From Cytophagales bacterium (GTDB taxonomy: Bacteria; Bacteroidota; Bacteroidia; Cytophagales; Cyclobacteriaceae), in the NCBI GenBank assembly GCA_020402945.1, contig JADBYQ010000076.1:1-64000 (forward strand): a stretch of DNA of 64,000 nt. The letters are read 5' to 3'. The notes below the pieces were generated by a model. That model saw only the letters and a program-made list of their open reading frames with translations, had not been told where the DNA came from and searched no databases. The translations under genes and the position numbers were made by a program. Below, piece by piece: positions 17,762 to 27,492 of this stretch; the stretch's first letter is position 1, and every line of letters begins with the position of its first letter.

Positions 17762-17769
17762 CAAATTTA
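17762..17769 (-). promoter_or_regulatory. Candidate -7 element for the LuxE-like gene
   Basis: Minus-strand TAAATTTG, an exact TAnnTTTG match in the 27-base divergent gap; favours the downstream TTG start at 17746. Confidence 0.35.
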
Positions 17770-17773
17770 GAAA

Positions 17774-18568
17774 ATGAGATGGATTAGAAATATTGGATTG
17801 GGATTGGTGTTCATGGGGGCGGTAAATGCATGTTTTACACCACCTAATTATCCAATCGCGCCTCAAATTGAATTTGTTAACAATGAATTGAAGTTTGTCA
17901 AAAACACTGCACCTCAGGGACTTGATACGTTAAGGATCGTTTTAAAGTTTACCGATGGTGATGGTGATGTCGGGACAATTAAAACAAATTCTACAGCATT
18001 AGAAGATCAATCCGAATTTTTCTATTTCGTTAACTCAACTGGCGACACTCGATTAACTACCAATAGTCAAAGTAATCTTACGTATAGTTTCAAAACGCTT
18101 AATCCAAACTTTATTCTAAACGGCACTCAACGACCGGCTGGACCTCTACCTCCACTGGATTGCAATTCGTGGACACGGAAATTAGCAAGTGACAACAAAA
18201 CGCCAGTGAATCCAGCTGAGTATGTTTACTATGAACTGAATCCCAACTATTATAACATCTACGTTGATTACTTCATCAAGAACAATGATGGAACCTTTGC
18301 AAGGTTCGATGTTAGAGAAGAATTCAATTCTTTTCCGAGTTGTACAGCAGACCTTTCACTAAACGGTTCTATAATCCCCAATCTTTCAAAAGAAATTGGG
18401 AAAAACTCTCCTCTGGACGGAAAAATAAAATTTAACATTGTTTCATTTGGCATTGATTTTATTTTTACAATAAAAACCTTGAAGGTAAAGGTGTACATTG
18501 TAGACAGAGCTGGAAACAAGAGCAATGAAGTAGAGTCAAAAGAGTTTACTCTACAGTCAATCCGATAA
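17774..18568 (+). CDS. Lipoprotein of unknown function
   Basis: 264 residues with a lipoprotein-type leader (MRWIRNIGLGLVFMGAVNAC, lipobox VNAC). The mature chain starts FTPPNYPIAPQIEFVNNELKFVKN and contains FTDGDGDVGT, a Ca-binding-like loop common in Cytophagales lipoproteins with one or two Ig/beta-sandwich domains, then LKVKVYIVDRAGNKSNEVESKEFTL near the end, a typical Ig-like final strand. Probably anchored to the outer membrane. Divergent from the LuxE-like gene, convergent (14 bases) with the E1 gene. Function unknown. Confidence 0.7.
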   Translation: MRWIRNIGLGLVFMGAVNACFTPPNYPIAPQIEFVNNELKFVKNTAPQGLDTLRIVLKFTDGDGDVGTIKTNSTALEDQSEFFYFVNSTGDTRLTTNSQSNLTYSFKTLNPNFILNGTQRPAGPLPPLDCNSWTRKLASDNKTPVNPAEYVYYELNPNYYNIYVDYFIKNNDGTFARFDVREEFNSFPSCTADLSLNGSIIPNLSKEIGKNSPLDGKIKFNIVSFGIDFIFTIKTLKVKVYIVDRAGNKSNEVESKEFTLQSIR

Positions 18569-18582
18569 CGCTAATAGGCAGG

Positions 18583-20985
18583 TTAATAAACAGGAGGAAA
18601 TTTATTGGGAAACGCCTCGCTCACTAACTCGTACACCCTATCAAAAATTTCTTCGGGATTGGGTTTCGAAAAATAATCGCCATCCGAGCCATAAGCAGGT
18701 CGATGTTCCTTGGCAGCCATAGTCAAGGGAGCCGAATCCAAATAGCGATAAGCTTTTTGCACCTCTAGTACCTGCTGCATCATGAACGCTGTGGCACCGC
18801 CCGGCACATCTTCATCGGCAAACACCACGCGGTTGGTTTTTTTCACCGATTCTAAAATAGTATGATTGACATCAAACGGCAACAACGTCTGCACATCTAT
18901 CACTTCACATGAAATACCTTTCTCTTCCAATTCGGCTACGCCCTCTAAAACGATTCGACACATCGATCCGTAGGTAACAATGGTTACATCGGTACCCTCT
19001 TTCAATACTTCAGGCACCCCCAACGGTACGGTAAACTCACCAATATTATCAGGCAATTTCTCCTTTAATCGATAGCCGTTTAGACATTCGATAATCAGTG
19101 CCGGATCATCGGATTTTAAAAGTGTATTATAAAAGCCAGCGGCCTGCACCATGTTGCGAGGCACCAGTACATACATTCCACGCAGGCTATTCAAAATCAT
19201 TCCCATAGGCGATCCTGCATGCCACACGCCTTCCAAGCGATGACCACGTGTTCTAACAATCAGTGGAGCCTTCTGACCTCCCTTTGTCCGATATTGTAAA
19301 TTGGCCAGATCGTCACTCAGTATTTGAATCGCGTAAAGCAAATAATCTAAATATTGAATTTCTGCAATGGGCCGCAATCCGCGCAAAGCGAGACCTATCC
19401 CCTGACCAACGATGGTACATTCACGAATACCCGTGTCCGTTACGCGTAGTTCGCCAAATTTTTCCTGCAATCCGGCAAAGCCTTGATTCACATCACCAAT
19501 TTTTCCTACGTCTTCACCAAAAGCCAAAACTCTTGGATCCCGTTCCAACGCTTCTGCAAAACAGGCACGAAGTACTTCGCGGCCATCCACCAGCGAAGAT
19601 TTTTCAGAATAAGTGGGTGCAATTCCTTTCACTTTCAGCGCAGACCATTCTGAACTACTATGCAAATAAGAATTATACCGATCTTCATTTTCAGTCGCCA
19701 CTTTTTCAAGCCATTCTACCAACTGAGGTTTTACCGTGCACTGCTTCCCGATCAAAAATCGCATGGTTGCTTTTGCCGCTTTAATGGCGTCATAACGAGC
19801 GGGGTTGATCGTTTTAGTCAAGATCGAAAGGATATCATTCAACGCTGGGTGCTCTACCACTGCTTGCTCCAGTAGGTTTATCAGCGCGCTCTGATCTTCT
19901 TGAATGCCTTGATTAAACGATTTCCAGGATTCATCCTTTATTCTCTTGGCGGTGGCCTTAGCTGTTTTTTCAATTTCATCCAACTCAAGAGCCGTACTGA
20001 TACCTTGCTCAATGATCCACTCGTGCATTTTTGCAATGCAATCGAACTGTGTCTCCCAGTTTAATCTTTCCTTTGTTTTATATCTTTCGTGTGATCCTGA
20101 CGTGGAATGTCCTTGAGGCTGCGTCATCTCCACCACATGCACGATGACAGGAACGTGTTCTTCGCGACAGACCTTTTCTGCTTTTGCATACACTCTGCAA
20201 AGCTCTTCATAGTCCCATCCTTTGGCCGTAAACAGTTCGTACCCTTTATCTTTCTTGTCGCGCTGAAAGCCAGCTAAAATTTTTGAAATACTACCTTTTG
20301 TGGTTTGGTATTCTTTTGGAACAGAAATCCCATACTCATCGTCCCAAACAGAAACCAGCATAGGCACCTGCAAAACGCCCGCTGCATTGATGGCTTCAAA
20401 AAACATTCCCTCGGAGGTAGATGCGTTGCCAATCGTGCCAAACGCAATTTCGTTTCCGTTGGTGCTAAGATTTGTGAATGCAGAAAGTGAGGCATTGTTT
20501 CGGAATAACTTGGATGCATACGCCAGACCTACCAACCTTGGCATCTGCGCTGCGGTAGGAGAAATATCAGCACTGCTATTCTTCAGTTGTGAAATATTTT
20601 TTAGCTCGCCCTGCTCATCGAGCATACGTGTGGCAAAGTGACCGTTCATCAACCTACCTGCAGATGCCGGATCTGCATGAACATCGGTGTGTGCGTACAA
20701 CTGAGCGAAATAGTGGTGAAGTGTCATCTCACCAATTGCCAGCATAAATGTTTGGTCGCGATAATAACCAGCGCGATGATCTCCATTGCGAAACACTTTG
20801 GCCATCGCAATTTGAGCCACTTCTTTTCCATCGCCAAAGATTCCAAACTTGGCCTTACCCATGAAGACTTCCTTCCGCCCCAACAAACTGGCCTCACGGC
20901 TTTCGCACACGAGTTGGTAGTCGGCCAGCACTTCGGCTGCCTTTGTAGCTGATACCTTAGGAAAATCAGTTTTTGTGTAGCTCAA
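18583..20985 (-). CDS. 2-oxoacid dehydrogenase E1, fused alpha and beta subunits
   Basis: 800-residue thiamine-diphosphate enzyme. Residues about 30-400 are E1-alpha (AGYYRDQTFMLAIG, HFATRML, GNASTSEGMFFEAINAAG, VWDDEYGISVP) and about 470-790 are E1-beta (AFGEDVGKIGDVNQGFAGLQ, GIGLALRGLRPIAEIQYLDY, RTRGHRLEGVWHAGSPMG, DVQTLLPFDV, DEDVPGGATAFM). It most resembles branched-chain 2-oxoacid or pyruvate E1 and should work with lipoyl E2 and E3 encoded elsewhere. The ThDP motif is GNAS...DDEYG instead of GDG...NN. Start is TTG at 20985; there is no ATG until residue 42, inside conserved sequence. Monocistronic. Confidence 0.88.
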   Translation of the reverse strand: MSYTKTDFPKVSATKAAEVLADYQLVCESREASLLGRKEVFMGKAKFGIFGDGKEVAQIAMAKVFRNGDHRAGYYRDQTFMLAIGEMTLHHYFAQLYAHTDVHADPASAGRLMNGHFATRMLDEQGELKNISQLKNSSADISPTAAQMPRLVGLAYASKLFRNNASLSAFTNLSTNGNEIAFGTIGNASTSEGMFFEAINAAGVLQVPMLVSVWDDEYGISVPKEYQTTKGSISKILAGFQRDKKDKGYELFTAKGWDYEELCRVYAKAEKVCREEHVPVIVHVVEMTQPQGHSTSGSHERYKTKERLNWETQFDCIAKMHEWIIEQGISTALELDEIEKTAKATAKRIKDESWKSFNQGIQEDQSALINLLEQAVVEHPALNDILSILTKTINPARYDAIKAAKATMRFLIGKQCTVKPQLVEWLEKVATENEDRYNSYLHSSSEWSALKVKGIAPTYSEKSSLVDGREVLRACFAEALERDPRVLAFGEDVGKIGDVNQGFAGLQEKFGELRVTDTGIRECTIVGQGIGLALRGLRPIAEIQYLDYLLYAIQILSDDLANLQYRTKGGQKAPLIVRTRGHRLEGVWHAGSPMGMILNSLRGMYVLVPRNMVQAAGFYNTLLKSDDPALIIECLNGYRLKEKLPDNIGEFTVPLGVPEVLKEGTDVTIVTYGSMCRIVLEGVAELEEKGISCEVIDVQTLLPFDVNHTILESVKKTNRVVFADEDVPGGATAFMMQQVLEVQKAYRYLDSAPLTMAAKEHRPAYGSDGDYFSKPNPEEIFDRVYELVSEAFPNKFPPVY

Positions 20986-21074
20986 ACGTGTGCAATTTAT
21001 TTTTCAAAAGTAGAGAAAAACCAACGAGGGTTCAAAGAACCAAAAATTGACCAAATAAAATAATGACAATCAAT

Positions 21075-21434
21075 CTATCCTCGAAAGAATTTCACCCAGT
21101 CACCTTCATTCACCTTAGGATAATTTGCTTTTTCCTTGAACAGATAAATCGTCACTGACAGTCCTTCTATTACAATTGTTTCTTTGTGGTAACCATAACC
21201 AAGTTCGAGCTGATCGATCTGCATTCGTACTTCTGCATTCTCAATTTCAAAAACCTCCACCAACATTTTATCAGCTGACTCATCCGTTCTGATCGCAAAA
21301 GGAAAATCACCAAGCGAATACATCTCATACCCTTTTATCCAGGCGGTAAATCTATACTTCAAGAAGGAAGCATATACTGTGTGATTTGATAAGCCAAATC
21401 GTAACGATCCATAGAATGCAAACAGGTTTTTCAT
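21075..21434 (-). CDS. Gamma-glutamylcyclotransferase-like (AIG2/GGCT fold) protein
   Basis: 119 residues. Begins with the GGCT substrate-binding signature FAFYGSLRFG and continues with a compact beta barrel; VEVFEIENAEVRMQIDQLELGYGYHKETIVI matches the central strand-helix with the acidic catalytic position (expected Glu near E63-E74 region). Family members release 5-oxoproline from gamma-glutamyl peptides or act on gamma-glutamylamines; the substrate here is unknown. Stand-alone. Confidence 0.8.
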   Translation of the reverse strand: MKNLFAFYGSLRFGLSNHTVYASFLKYRFTAWIKGYEMYSLGDFPFAIRTDESADKMLVEVFEIENAEVRMQIDQLELGYGYHKETIVIEGLSVTIYLFKEKANYPKVNEGDWVKFFRG

Positions 21435-21543
21435 TCACATTTAGAACTTATAACAGCCCACAGAAATCCTGGGCTGGAATTTATAATTAGGCGATCTCGA
21501 AAGTTCTGCAATTCCTTCAATGTTACAAACTGAGTAGGAGCCT

Positions 21544-21575
21544 ATTGATGCTCCCAATTATAGCACGTATATTTG
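21544..21575 (+). promoter_or_regulatory. Promoter of alanine dehydrogenase gene
   Basis: ATTG ending at 21547, 20-base spacer, then TATATTTG at 21568-21575, an exact TAnnTTTG. This fits the Bacteroidota housekeeping promoter (TTTG-N19-21-TAnnTTTG) with a leader of about 40 bases. A GGAGC/GCTCC hairpin lies across the -33 region. Confidence 0.55.
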
Positions 21576-21621
21576 CGCACTCGTTTGAAAAACAGGAAAT
21601 AGACACTTTAATCCCATTCAT

Positions 21622-22737
21622 ATGATCATCGGAGTTCCCAAAGAAATCAAAAACAATGAAAATCGCGTAGCACTGACACCTGCCGGAGCAGCCGAGCTTT
21701 CTAAGCGTGGCCACACCGTGAATATGCAAACCAAAGCGGGAGAAGGCAGCGGATTTAGCGATGAAGAGTATAAAAATGCGGGGGCAAAAATACTTTCTAC
21801 TGCACAAGAAGTTTTTGCCATTGCCGAAATGATCATGAAAGTAAAAGAACCAATTGAGCAAGAATACAGCTTGATTAGAAAGGATCAACTAGTGTTTACC
21901 TATTTCCACTTTGCGTCTTATGAGCCGTTGCTCCACGCGATGGTGAAAACAGAATCTGTTTGCCTCGCTTACGAAACCGTTGAACGCCTAGATGGAAGTT
22001 TGCCATTGCTGATCCCGATGAGTGAAGTGGCAGGTAGAATGTCTATTCAAGAGGGTGCGAAATATTTGGAGAAGCCTCTCAAAGGACGAGGAATTTTACT
22101 AGGTGGTGTACCGGGAGTGATGCCTGCAAAAGTATTGATCTTAGGCGGTGGTGTAGTGGGAACGAACGCAGCAAAGATGGCGGCAGGAATGGGTGCCGAT
22201 GTCATTATCACCGATGTAAACATAAATCGCTTGCGCTATCTAGATGATGTGATGCCAAAAAATGTACATACGATGGTATCTAATGAATATGTACTACGTG
22301 AATTGGTGAAGACACACGATTTGATTATCGGTGGTGTGCTCGTTCCGGGTGCAAAAGCTCCGAAGCTAATTACCCGCGACATGCTAAAGACGATGCGACC
22401 GGGAACTGTGCTGGTAGATGTAGCGGTCGATCAAGGGGGCTGCATAGAAACGTGCCGACCTACGACTCACGAAGATCCTACTTTCATTATTGATGATGTC
22501 GTTCATTATTGCGTGGCCAACATGCCTGGTGCAGTGCCATATACTTCAACGCTGGCATTGACCAACGCAACACTGCCTTATGCCATTAAATTAGCAACAC
22601 AAGGATGGAAAAAAGCGTGTGCGGAGAATCTTGATTTGAAAAAAGGGTTGAACGTAATCAATGGCAAGGTGGTATACAAAGCAGTAGCAGATGCATTCAA
22701 CACGCCTTATTCGGACGTGAAGGAGTTTTTGGCTTAA
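21622..22737 (+). CDS. ald: Alanine dehydrogenase
   Basis: 371 residues, standard length. Catalyses NAD-dependent interconversion of L-alanine and pyruvate plus ammonia. Canonical residues are in register with the family: R15 (NNENRVALTP), K75 (MKVKEP), H96 (FTYFHFASYE). The Rossmann NAD site is VLILGGGVVGTNAAKMAAGMGADV (shown in part), and the catalytic Asp region MPGAVPYTSTLALTNATLPY is intact. Preceded by a good promoter (21544-21575). A stem-loop of dispersed-repeat type follows it. Confidence 0.96.
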   Translation: MIIGVPKEIKNNENRVALTPAGAAELSKRGHTVNMQTKAGEGSGFSDEEYKNAGAKILSTAQEVFAIAEMIMKVKEPIEQEYSLIRKDQLVFTYFHFASYEPLLHAMVKTESVCLAYETVERLDGSLPLLIPMSEVAGRMSIQEGAKYLEKPLKGRGILLGGVPGVMPAKVLILGGGVVGTNAAKMAAGMGADVIITDVNINRLRYLDDVMPKNVHTMVSNEYVLRELVKTHDLIIGGVLVPGAKAPKLITRDMLKTMRPGTVLVDVAVDQGGCIETCRPTTHEDPTFIIDDVVHYCVANMPGAVPYTSTLALTNATLPYAIKLATQGWKKACAENLDLKKGLNVINGKVVYKAVADAFNTPYSDVKEFLA

Positions 22738-22773
22738 AGTAGATACTTAGCGAACTTTGTGTGAATTTTCTTT

Positions 22774-22811
22774 GCGTCCTTTGCGGTTAAAACTATCAAT
22801 GCAGAGGACGC
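22774..22811. repeat. Stem-loop of dispersed palindromic type
   Basis: GCGTCCTTTGC (22774-22784) and GCAGAGGACGC (22801-22811) form an 11-bp stem with one wobble and a 16-base loop, between ald and the TPR gene. Not followed by a T-run, so probably a repeat or processing hairpin rather than a terminator. Confidence 0.4.
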
Positions 22812-22849
22812 TGAGATTCGCAGAGGAAAATCAAATTCTATTGTTAATT

Positions 22850-23674
22850 ATGAGAACCCACTTTCTCTTTTTATTCATTTGCATTAGTTGTTCTTCTAAT
22901 GCGCAAAAGAAAGAAATCAAAACAAAAATTTATCCTGACGAAAAGTTAGTCACTGAAAAGTACTTGACCAATGGAGCTCACAAATACAACTACTTCTCAC
23001 GCGAGTGGCAAATATATTTGGATTCTGCCATTCAGATGAACCCGACAGTCGCTTATTACTATCAACAAAAAGCGATGCCACTTTTTAAACAGAGAAAGTA
23101 TGAGACAGGAATACCATTTTTAAATAAAGCGGTACAACTTGATTCGCTTCAGTACATCGACTACCAAGCCTTCATGAAATGTATCTTCTCTAAAGATTAT
23201 TCTGGCGCGATCAACGACTTCAAGCTCTCCAAAAGAATAAAAGGTGAGTACGCCCATGTGATGGATCATTCGTATGATTTTTATACCGGGCTTTGTTATT
23301 TACAGCTTAACGATTTCAAAAAAGCAGTTGACCACATAACGCGAAGTATTGAGTACACGAAAAAGACGAGCGGGAATAGCTGGGTGCATTACCTTGATTT
23401 GTTCTATTTGGGAATTGCTTATATGGAACTAGAAAATTACCAAGAGGCGATAAAATTCTTTGATCAATCGCTGGCCGTTTATACCAATTTCTCTGATGCA
23501 GAGTATTACAAAGCCCTTTCAGTAGCTAAACTGGCCAAGTTTGATGAGGCAACTGAGTTATTGAAAAAAAGTGCTGCCCATTTTAAACAAGGTTACACGA
23601 TCAACGAGGATAATGTGTACTATGAAAAATATCCCTATCAGGTATTCTCGTATTTCTTTCCAACGGAAAATTGA
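22850..23674 (+). CDS. Exported TPR-repeat protein
   Basis: 274 residues from ATG 22850, chosen because it begins a signal sequence (MRTHFLFLFICISCSSNAQ); an in-frame start at 22757 would cross the stem-loop region. ICISC could be a lipobox, or the cut may follow SNA. The remaining chain carries about five tetratricopeptide motifs, e.g. TVAYYYQQKAMPLFKQRKYE, YDFYTGLCYLQLNDFKKAVD, YLDLFYLGIAYMELENYQEA, AEYYKALSVAKLAKFDEATE. Probably a periplasmic scaffold. Function unknown. Confidence 0.75.
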   Translation: MRTHFLFLFICISCSSNAQKKEIKTKIYPDEKLVTEKYLTNGAHKYNYFSREWQIYLDSAIQMNPTVAYYYQQKAMPLFKQRKYETGIPFLNKAVQLDSLQYIDYQAFMKCIFSKDYSGAINDFKLSKRIKGEYAHVMDHSYDFYTGLCYLQLNDFKKAVDHITRSIEYTKKTSGNSWVHYLDLFYLGIAYMELENYQEAIKFFDQSLAVYTNFSDAEYYKALSVAKLAKFDEATELLKKSAAHFKQGYTINEDNVYYEKYPYQVFSYFFPTEN

Positions 23675-23863
23675 TTTTTCTACAGCTTTATTGAAATGTT
23701 AGCCGAAACTATCTATTCGCGAATTCCGGTACCGGGGTTTTATGCAAACGCATCAAAAAAAGGCGCGGTACGAGGCAGAGACGTTGCGAAGAATAAAAAG
23801 ACTTGATTGAGTTGACAAAAAACTACCTTGATCTATTTGTTGATTGTCGAGTCAACCATTGAG

Positions 23864-26800
23864 TTAAACTCCCATCGTAAACAATTCCTTCAGTTCTCTG
23901 TTGCTCAGGTTTCCGATCCAGTTCTCTCCGGCAGAAACTGTCATTTCGGCCAGCGCTTTTTTGGCTTGTATCATGTCGTTGATGCGTTCTTCAAATGTAT
24001 TCTTGGTGATAAACCGGTGCACCATCACGTTACTTTTCTGCCCTAACCGATAAGCGCGGTCGGTGGCTTGTGCTTCTACGGCAGGGTTCCACCAAAGGTC
24101 GTAGTGTATCACATGGTTGGCGGCTGTGAGGTTAAGTCCAGTGCCGGCTGATTTCAGTGAGAGCAGAAATATTTTATCGGCCCTATTTTCTTGAAAACTG
24201 GTGACCATTTCTTTGCGCTGTTTTAGGTTGCAGCCACCGTGATAAAACAAGGGTTCTTCTTTGTAACGTTCAGTAATAAAATGCTTGAGCAGGTTGCCCA
24301 TCTCAGTAAACTGGCTGAAAATCAAAACTTTTTCACCGCTTTCCACAATGCTGTCGAGCTTGTCGAAGAGTAAATCCATTTTGCCGCTGAGCGAGGCATC
24401 CATTATTTTGTTTTTGAGGAACTGCGTGGGGTGGTTGCAGATTTGCTTTAAGGCCAAAATCATTTGCAGCACCAACCCTTGCCGCACAAATAAGGCTTTG
24501 CTGTCGCTGCCTGTTATAGCTTCAATATCGCTCATGGCTTTTTGCAGTGTCTTCTCATACAAGCTGGCCTGCTCTTTAGCCAACACAGAGTAGCAATCCA
24601 TTTCGATCTTATCGGGCAGATCTGAGATAATGCTTTTATCTGACTTCAGCCTACGCATCATAAACGGAGCGGTTACTTTCTTGAGCAACTCGGCCACAGC
24701 CACATCATTGTATTGCTGGATTGGATTGCCGTAGATTTCGTCAAACTCTTTGCTGTTGCCCATAAGCCCGCGGTTGCTGTAATCCATAATGCTCCACAGT
24801 TCACTCAGCCTATTCTCTACTGGCGTGCCACTCATGGCAATGAAATGGCTGGCACTAATCGTTTTTATGGCTTTGGCCTGATCGGTGTTGCTGTTTTTTA
24901 TATTTTGTGCTTCATCTATAACCAGTGAGTACCACTTTTTCTTTTTGAGTTCGGTGGCATCGCTGCGCACGATTCCGTAGGATGAAATCAACACATCAAA
25001 TTCATCCTCCTTTTCTATTCTCCGTTTTGTGCCGTGATATATTTTTGCCTTCAATGTAGGCGCAAATTTCTCGATCTCAGTTTGCCAGTTGGTCAAAAGC
25101 CCGGTAGGGGCTACCACCAATACTTTTTCCTGTTCAAGCAACCCATCTTCTTTATATTTGAGCAGCGTGGTAATCACCTGAAGTGTTTTTCCAAGCCCCA
25201 TGTCATCGGCCAGTACTGAACCAAAACCAATTTTTGAATTGCGGTACATCCACGAAAAGCCGCGGTGCTGGTAAGGTCGAAGTTGCGCCTGGATGCCTTT
25301 GGGCAGAGCCACTTCATTGAAATTGGTCAGCTCTTTGATCAGTTCTTTAACTTCATCGGTAAGGCTGATGGCACTCCCCAGGTATTCTCCACTGAGAGCC
25401 GCACGTAGCATTTGGAATGCCGAAAGCTCTTGTGTGTTTGCAAAGTGGCTGTATATCTTTTGCAAGTCCTGTTGATCTACGTAGATGTACTGGCTTTTGT
25501 ATTTGATCAACCCCTCCGACTTGCTGAGCAGTTTCTTGAACTCGGCCTCATCCATCACGGTATCGCCTATGGCCACCTGCCAATCAAAACTGAACAACTG
25601 CCCAAGGTTTATGAATGATTTGCCACCCGCCTTCTTTTTGATTTTTAAACTTGCCTTCGGCCTCAAAATCCCTTGCAGCGATTTCGGCAAGAGAATATCC
25701 ACATCCAATAATTGAATTGTCGGTATCATCTGCATCAAAAACGGTGCGAACGTATCGCTTTTCATAATGATCGCCTCCTCGCCCTGTGAGTTGATGTGCC
25801 CATCCAGCCCCGTTATGAAGGGGCTTAACTGGGTGAGGCTCTGCAAGATTTCATAACGCCTATCATCAAATTTTTTCTGGGTCAATATATCCTTTAGCGA
25901 AACACCCACCGCTACGGTAGTAGGTTTGTTGTCTTGTATATTGATAGTGATTTTAAAATCACTATTCGGTAGCTCTTCTACCACAATCTGTGGCTTGTGA
26001 TTGCCCTGCGTGATAAAATATTTTTGCGTCCAGGCCATTATGCCACCGCTCAACGCTTCTTCACCCGGTTTTTTAAATGCGTAGTTTCCTTTTCTAAAAA
26101 ATAAATCCAGAAACATATCGGGGAGGGGTAGTTCTTCCATGATATGAATCATCTCTGTGAGAAACAACGACAGTAAATTAAACGCCTGATTCTTATTGAT
26201 GGCGCGTTCCTTTTTCTTCTCTTCCCAAAGAAAAATCTTAGGAGGTAGAATGCTCTCCAATTTATTTACCAAGTGGCGCACCTCTTTGCTGAGCATGGCC
26301 GGCAGCCAGCGAATAGTGAAATCTTTATTTGGCAACTGCACTATTTGTGGCACCACGGCACCCTTGCTTAATAGGTGAATGGAAAAATGCAAGACCGTGT
26401 GCAACGAAGCGGTCGAGGGTTGGTAATCTGCAATCTTTGACGAATGAATTTGCGCCATTTGTTTTGCGAAATCCAAAAACGAAAAATCGGTTTCATTTAC
26501 CCACACCTTGGATTGGTACTGCTCGTCTATGCTGATTTTGTTATTGGTGCGATGTTCAATGTTTTGGCCTTGCTGTGTGGCCTTGATAAAAAGGTTTTCG
26601 AGAGATACTTTTCCCTGCACTACCTTTTGGGCGTTCTTCACTACACGTGCTATTTTGCCGGCATATTTTTCTTTGAAGTTTCCAGCGCCCTGGTAAAAGG
26701 CAGGAAAATCAGAGAGCAACGCTGTAAGCGGTTCATGTAGTGGCGAGAGTTTGGCGAAAGACAGTTTTTGATACGCATCGTCAGGATTAAATGGTGTCAA

Positions 26801-27379
26801 CTTCTTTTTTGCATCAAAATACAAATCGGCCAGTTTGGGGACTTCCACCGTAGAGGTGTGTACCACTACACCCAATTGACTGAGTTCATCCACCAGGTTT
26901 ACGTTGTGCAAACTAAAGATCAAGAATGGGTTGTTGTCAATTTCGGCACTTACCTTATACACCACTGCCGCGAGATGCTTGCAAGGCACCGCCCAGTCGG
27001 GGCAAGAGCACTGCATCTTAAAGTCTGTCCATTGTTTGGGGAATACCTTCAGCCCCATTCCTTCGGCAATGGTCAACACTTCGGGGTCCAGCTCGCGGTT
27101 TAATAATTTGGAGATGATGGTCGGCCTTTTTGCCAATGCCTGTATGAACTCACTTAGCTCAGGATCGAAAAACGGTGGCAGTACAATATCCACATTGTAA
27201 GGTTTTGGCCGGCTGCCCGCTACTTTTGCTTTAATCTGGTTCTGTTTGATATCAATTTTTGTGACCGCACCATTGCGGGCATAGCGGCTGCCCCGCGCCA
27301 ACCTATTTTCGTAGTCAATGTTGCTCAACGAATTGAGCCATTGCTGGCCCCACCAAGTTTTACCAAAGTTTTCGCTCAT
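23864..27379 (-). CDS. SNF2/Swi2 family ATPase with SWIM zinc finger
   Basis: 1171 residues. An N-terminal SWIM zinc finger (CSCPDWAVPCKHLAAV, about residues 128-145) follows a short conserved head (FGKTWWGQQWLNSL). After a ~500-residue linker with an SNF2-associated domain, the ATPase core starts near 690: YQHRGFSWMYR, motif I DDMGLGKTLQVI (about 725), motif II DEAQ, motif III MSGTPVENRL, and in lobe 2 VLIFSQFTEMG, LLSLKSAGTGLNL and DRAYRLGQ. Such proteins remodel or translocate on dsDNA; the cellular role of this Bacteroidota form is unknown. Convergent with the TPR gene. Confidence 0.9.
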   Translation of the reverse strand: MSENFGKTWWGQQWLNSLSNIDYENRLARGSRYARNGAVTKIDIKQNQIKAKVAGSRPKPYNVDIVLPPFFDPELSEFIQALAKRPTIISKLLNRELDPEVLTIAEGMGLKVFPKQWTDFKMQCSCPDWAVPCKHLAAVVYKVSAEIDNNPFLIFSLHNVNLVDELSQLGVVVHTSTVEVPKLADLYFDAKKKLTPFNPDDAYQKLSFAKLSPLHEPLTALLSDFPAFYQGAGNFKEKYAGKIARVVKNAQKVVQGKVSLENLFIKATQQGQNIEHRTNNKISIDEQYQSKVWVNETDFSFLDFAKQMAQIHSSKIADYQPSTASLHTVLHFSIHLLSKGAVVPQIVQLPNKDFTIRWLPAMLSKEVRHLVNKLESILPPKIFLWEEKKKERAINKNQAFNLLSLFLTEMIHIMEELPLPDMFLDLFFRKGNYAFKKPGEEALSGGIMAWTQKYFITQGNHKPQIVVEELPNSDFKITINIQDNKPTTVAVGVSLKDILTQKKFDDRRYEILQSLTQLSPFITGLDGHINSQGEEAIIMKSDTFAPFLMQMIPTIQLLDVDILLPKSLQGILRPKASLKIKKKAGGKSFINLGQLFSFDWQVAIGDTVMDEAEFKKLLSKSEGLIKYKSQYIYVDQQDLQKIYSHFANTQELSAFQMLRAALSGEYLGSAISLTDEVKELIKELTNFNEVALPKGIQAQLRPYQHRGFSWMYRNSKIGFGSVLADDMGLGKTLQVITTLLKYKEDGLLEQEKVLVVAPTGLLTNWQTEIEKFAPTLKAKIYHGTKRRIEKEDEFDVLISSYGIVRSDATELKKKKWYSLVIDEAQNIKNSNTDQAKAIKTISASHFIAMSGTPVENRLSELWSIMDYSNRGLMGNSKEFDEIYGNPIQQYNDVAVAELLKKVTAPFMMRRLKSDKSIISDLPDKIEMDCYSVLAKEQASLYEKTLQKAMSDIEAITGSDSKALFVRQGLVLQMILALKQICNHPTQFLKNKIMDASLSGKMDLLFDKLDSIVESGEKVLIFSQFTEMGNLLKHFITERYKEEPLFYHGGCNLKQRKEMVTSFQENRADKIFLLSLKSAGTGLNLTAANHVIHYDLWWNPAVEAQATDRAYRLGQKSNVMVHRFITKNTFEERINDMIQAKKALAEMTVSAGENWIGNLSNRELKELFTMGV

Positions 27380-27492
27380 GAATGTGATTGGTTAGAATAG
27401 TCGGCAAATTAAAATAAAATATCCAATGGTGATTTTTAGCCGTGTAAACTAGGGCAGATAAATTCCCTTCAATGTTAGACTGAAAAAAATTG

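Noticed and set aside
17747-17866. Extension of the LuxE-like gene to 17866
   Set aside because: Those codons lie mostly within the divergent lipoprotein gene and do not look like this enzyme family.
22772-22830. Possible start of the TPR gene at 22757
   Set aside because: That start would translate through a palindromic repeat; ATG 22850 opens a proper signal peptide.
23700-23800. 22-codon ORF before the SNF2 stop (ATGCAAACGCATC...)
   Set aside because: Very short, basic, no leader or promoter; no sign of coding.
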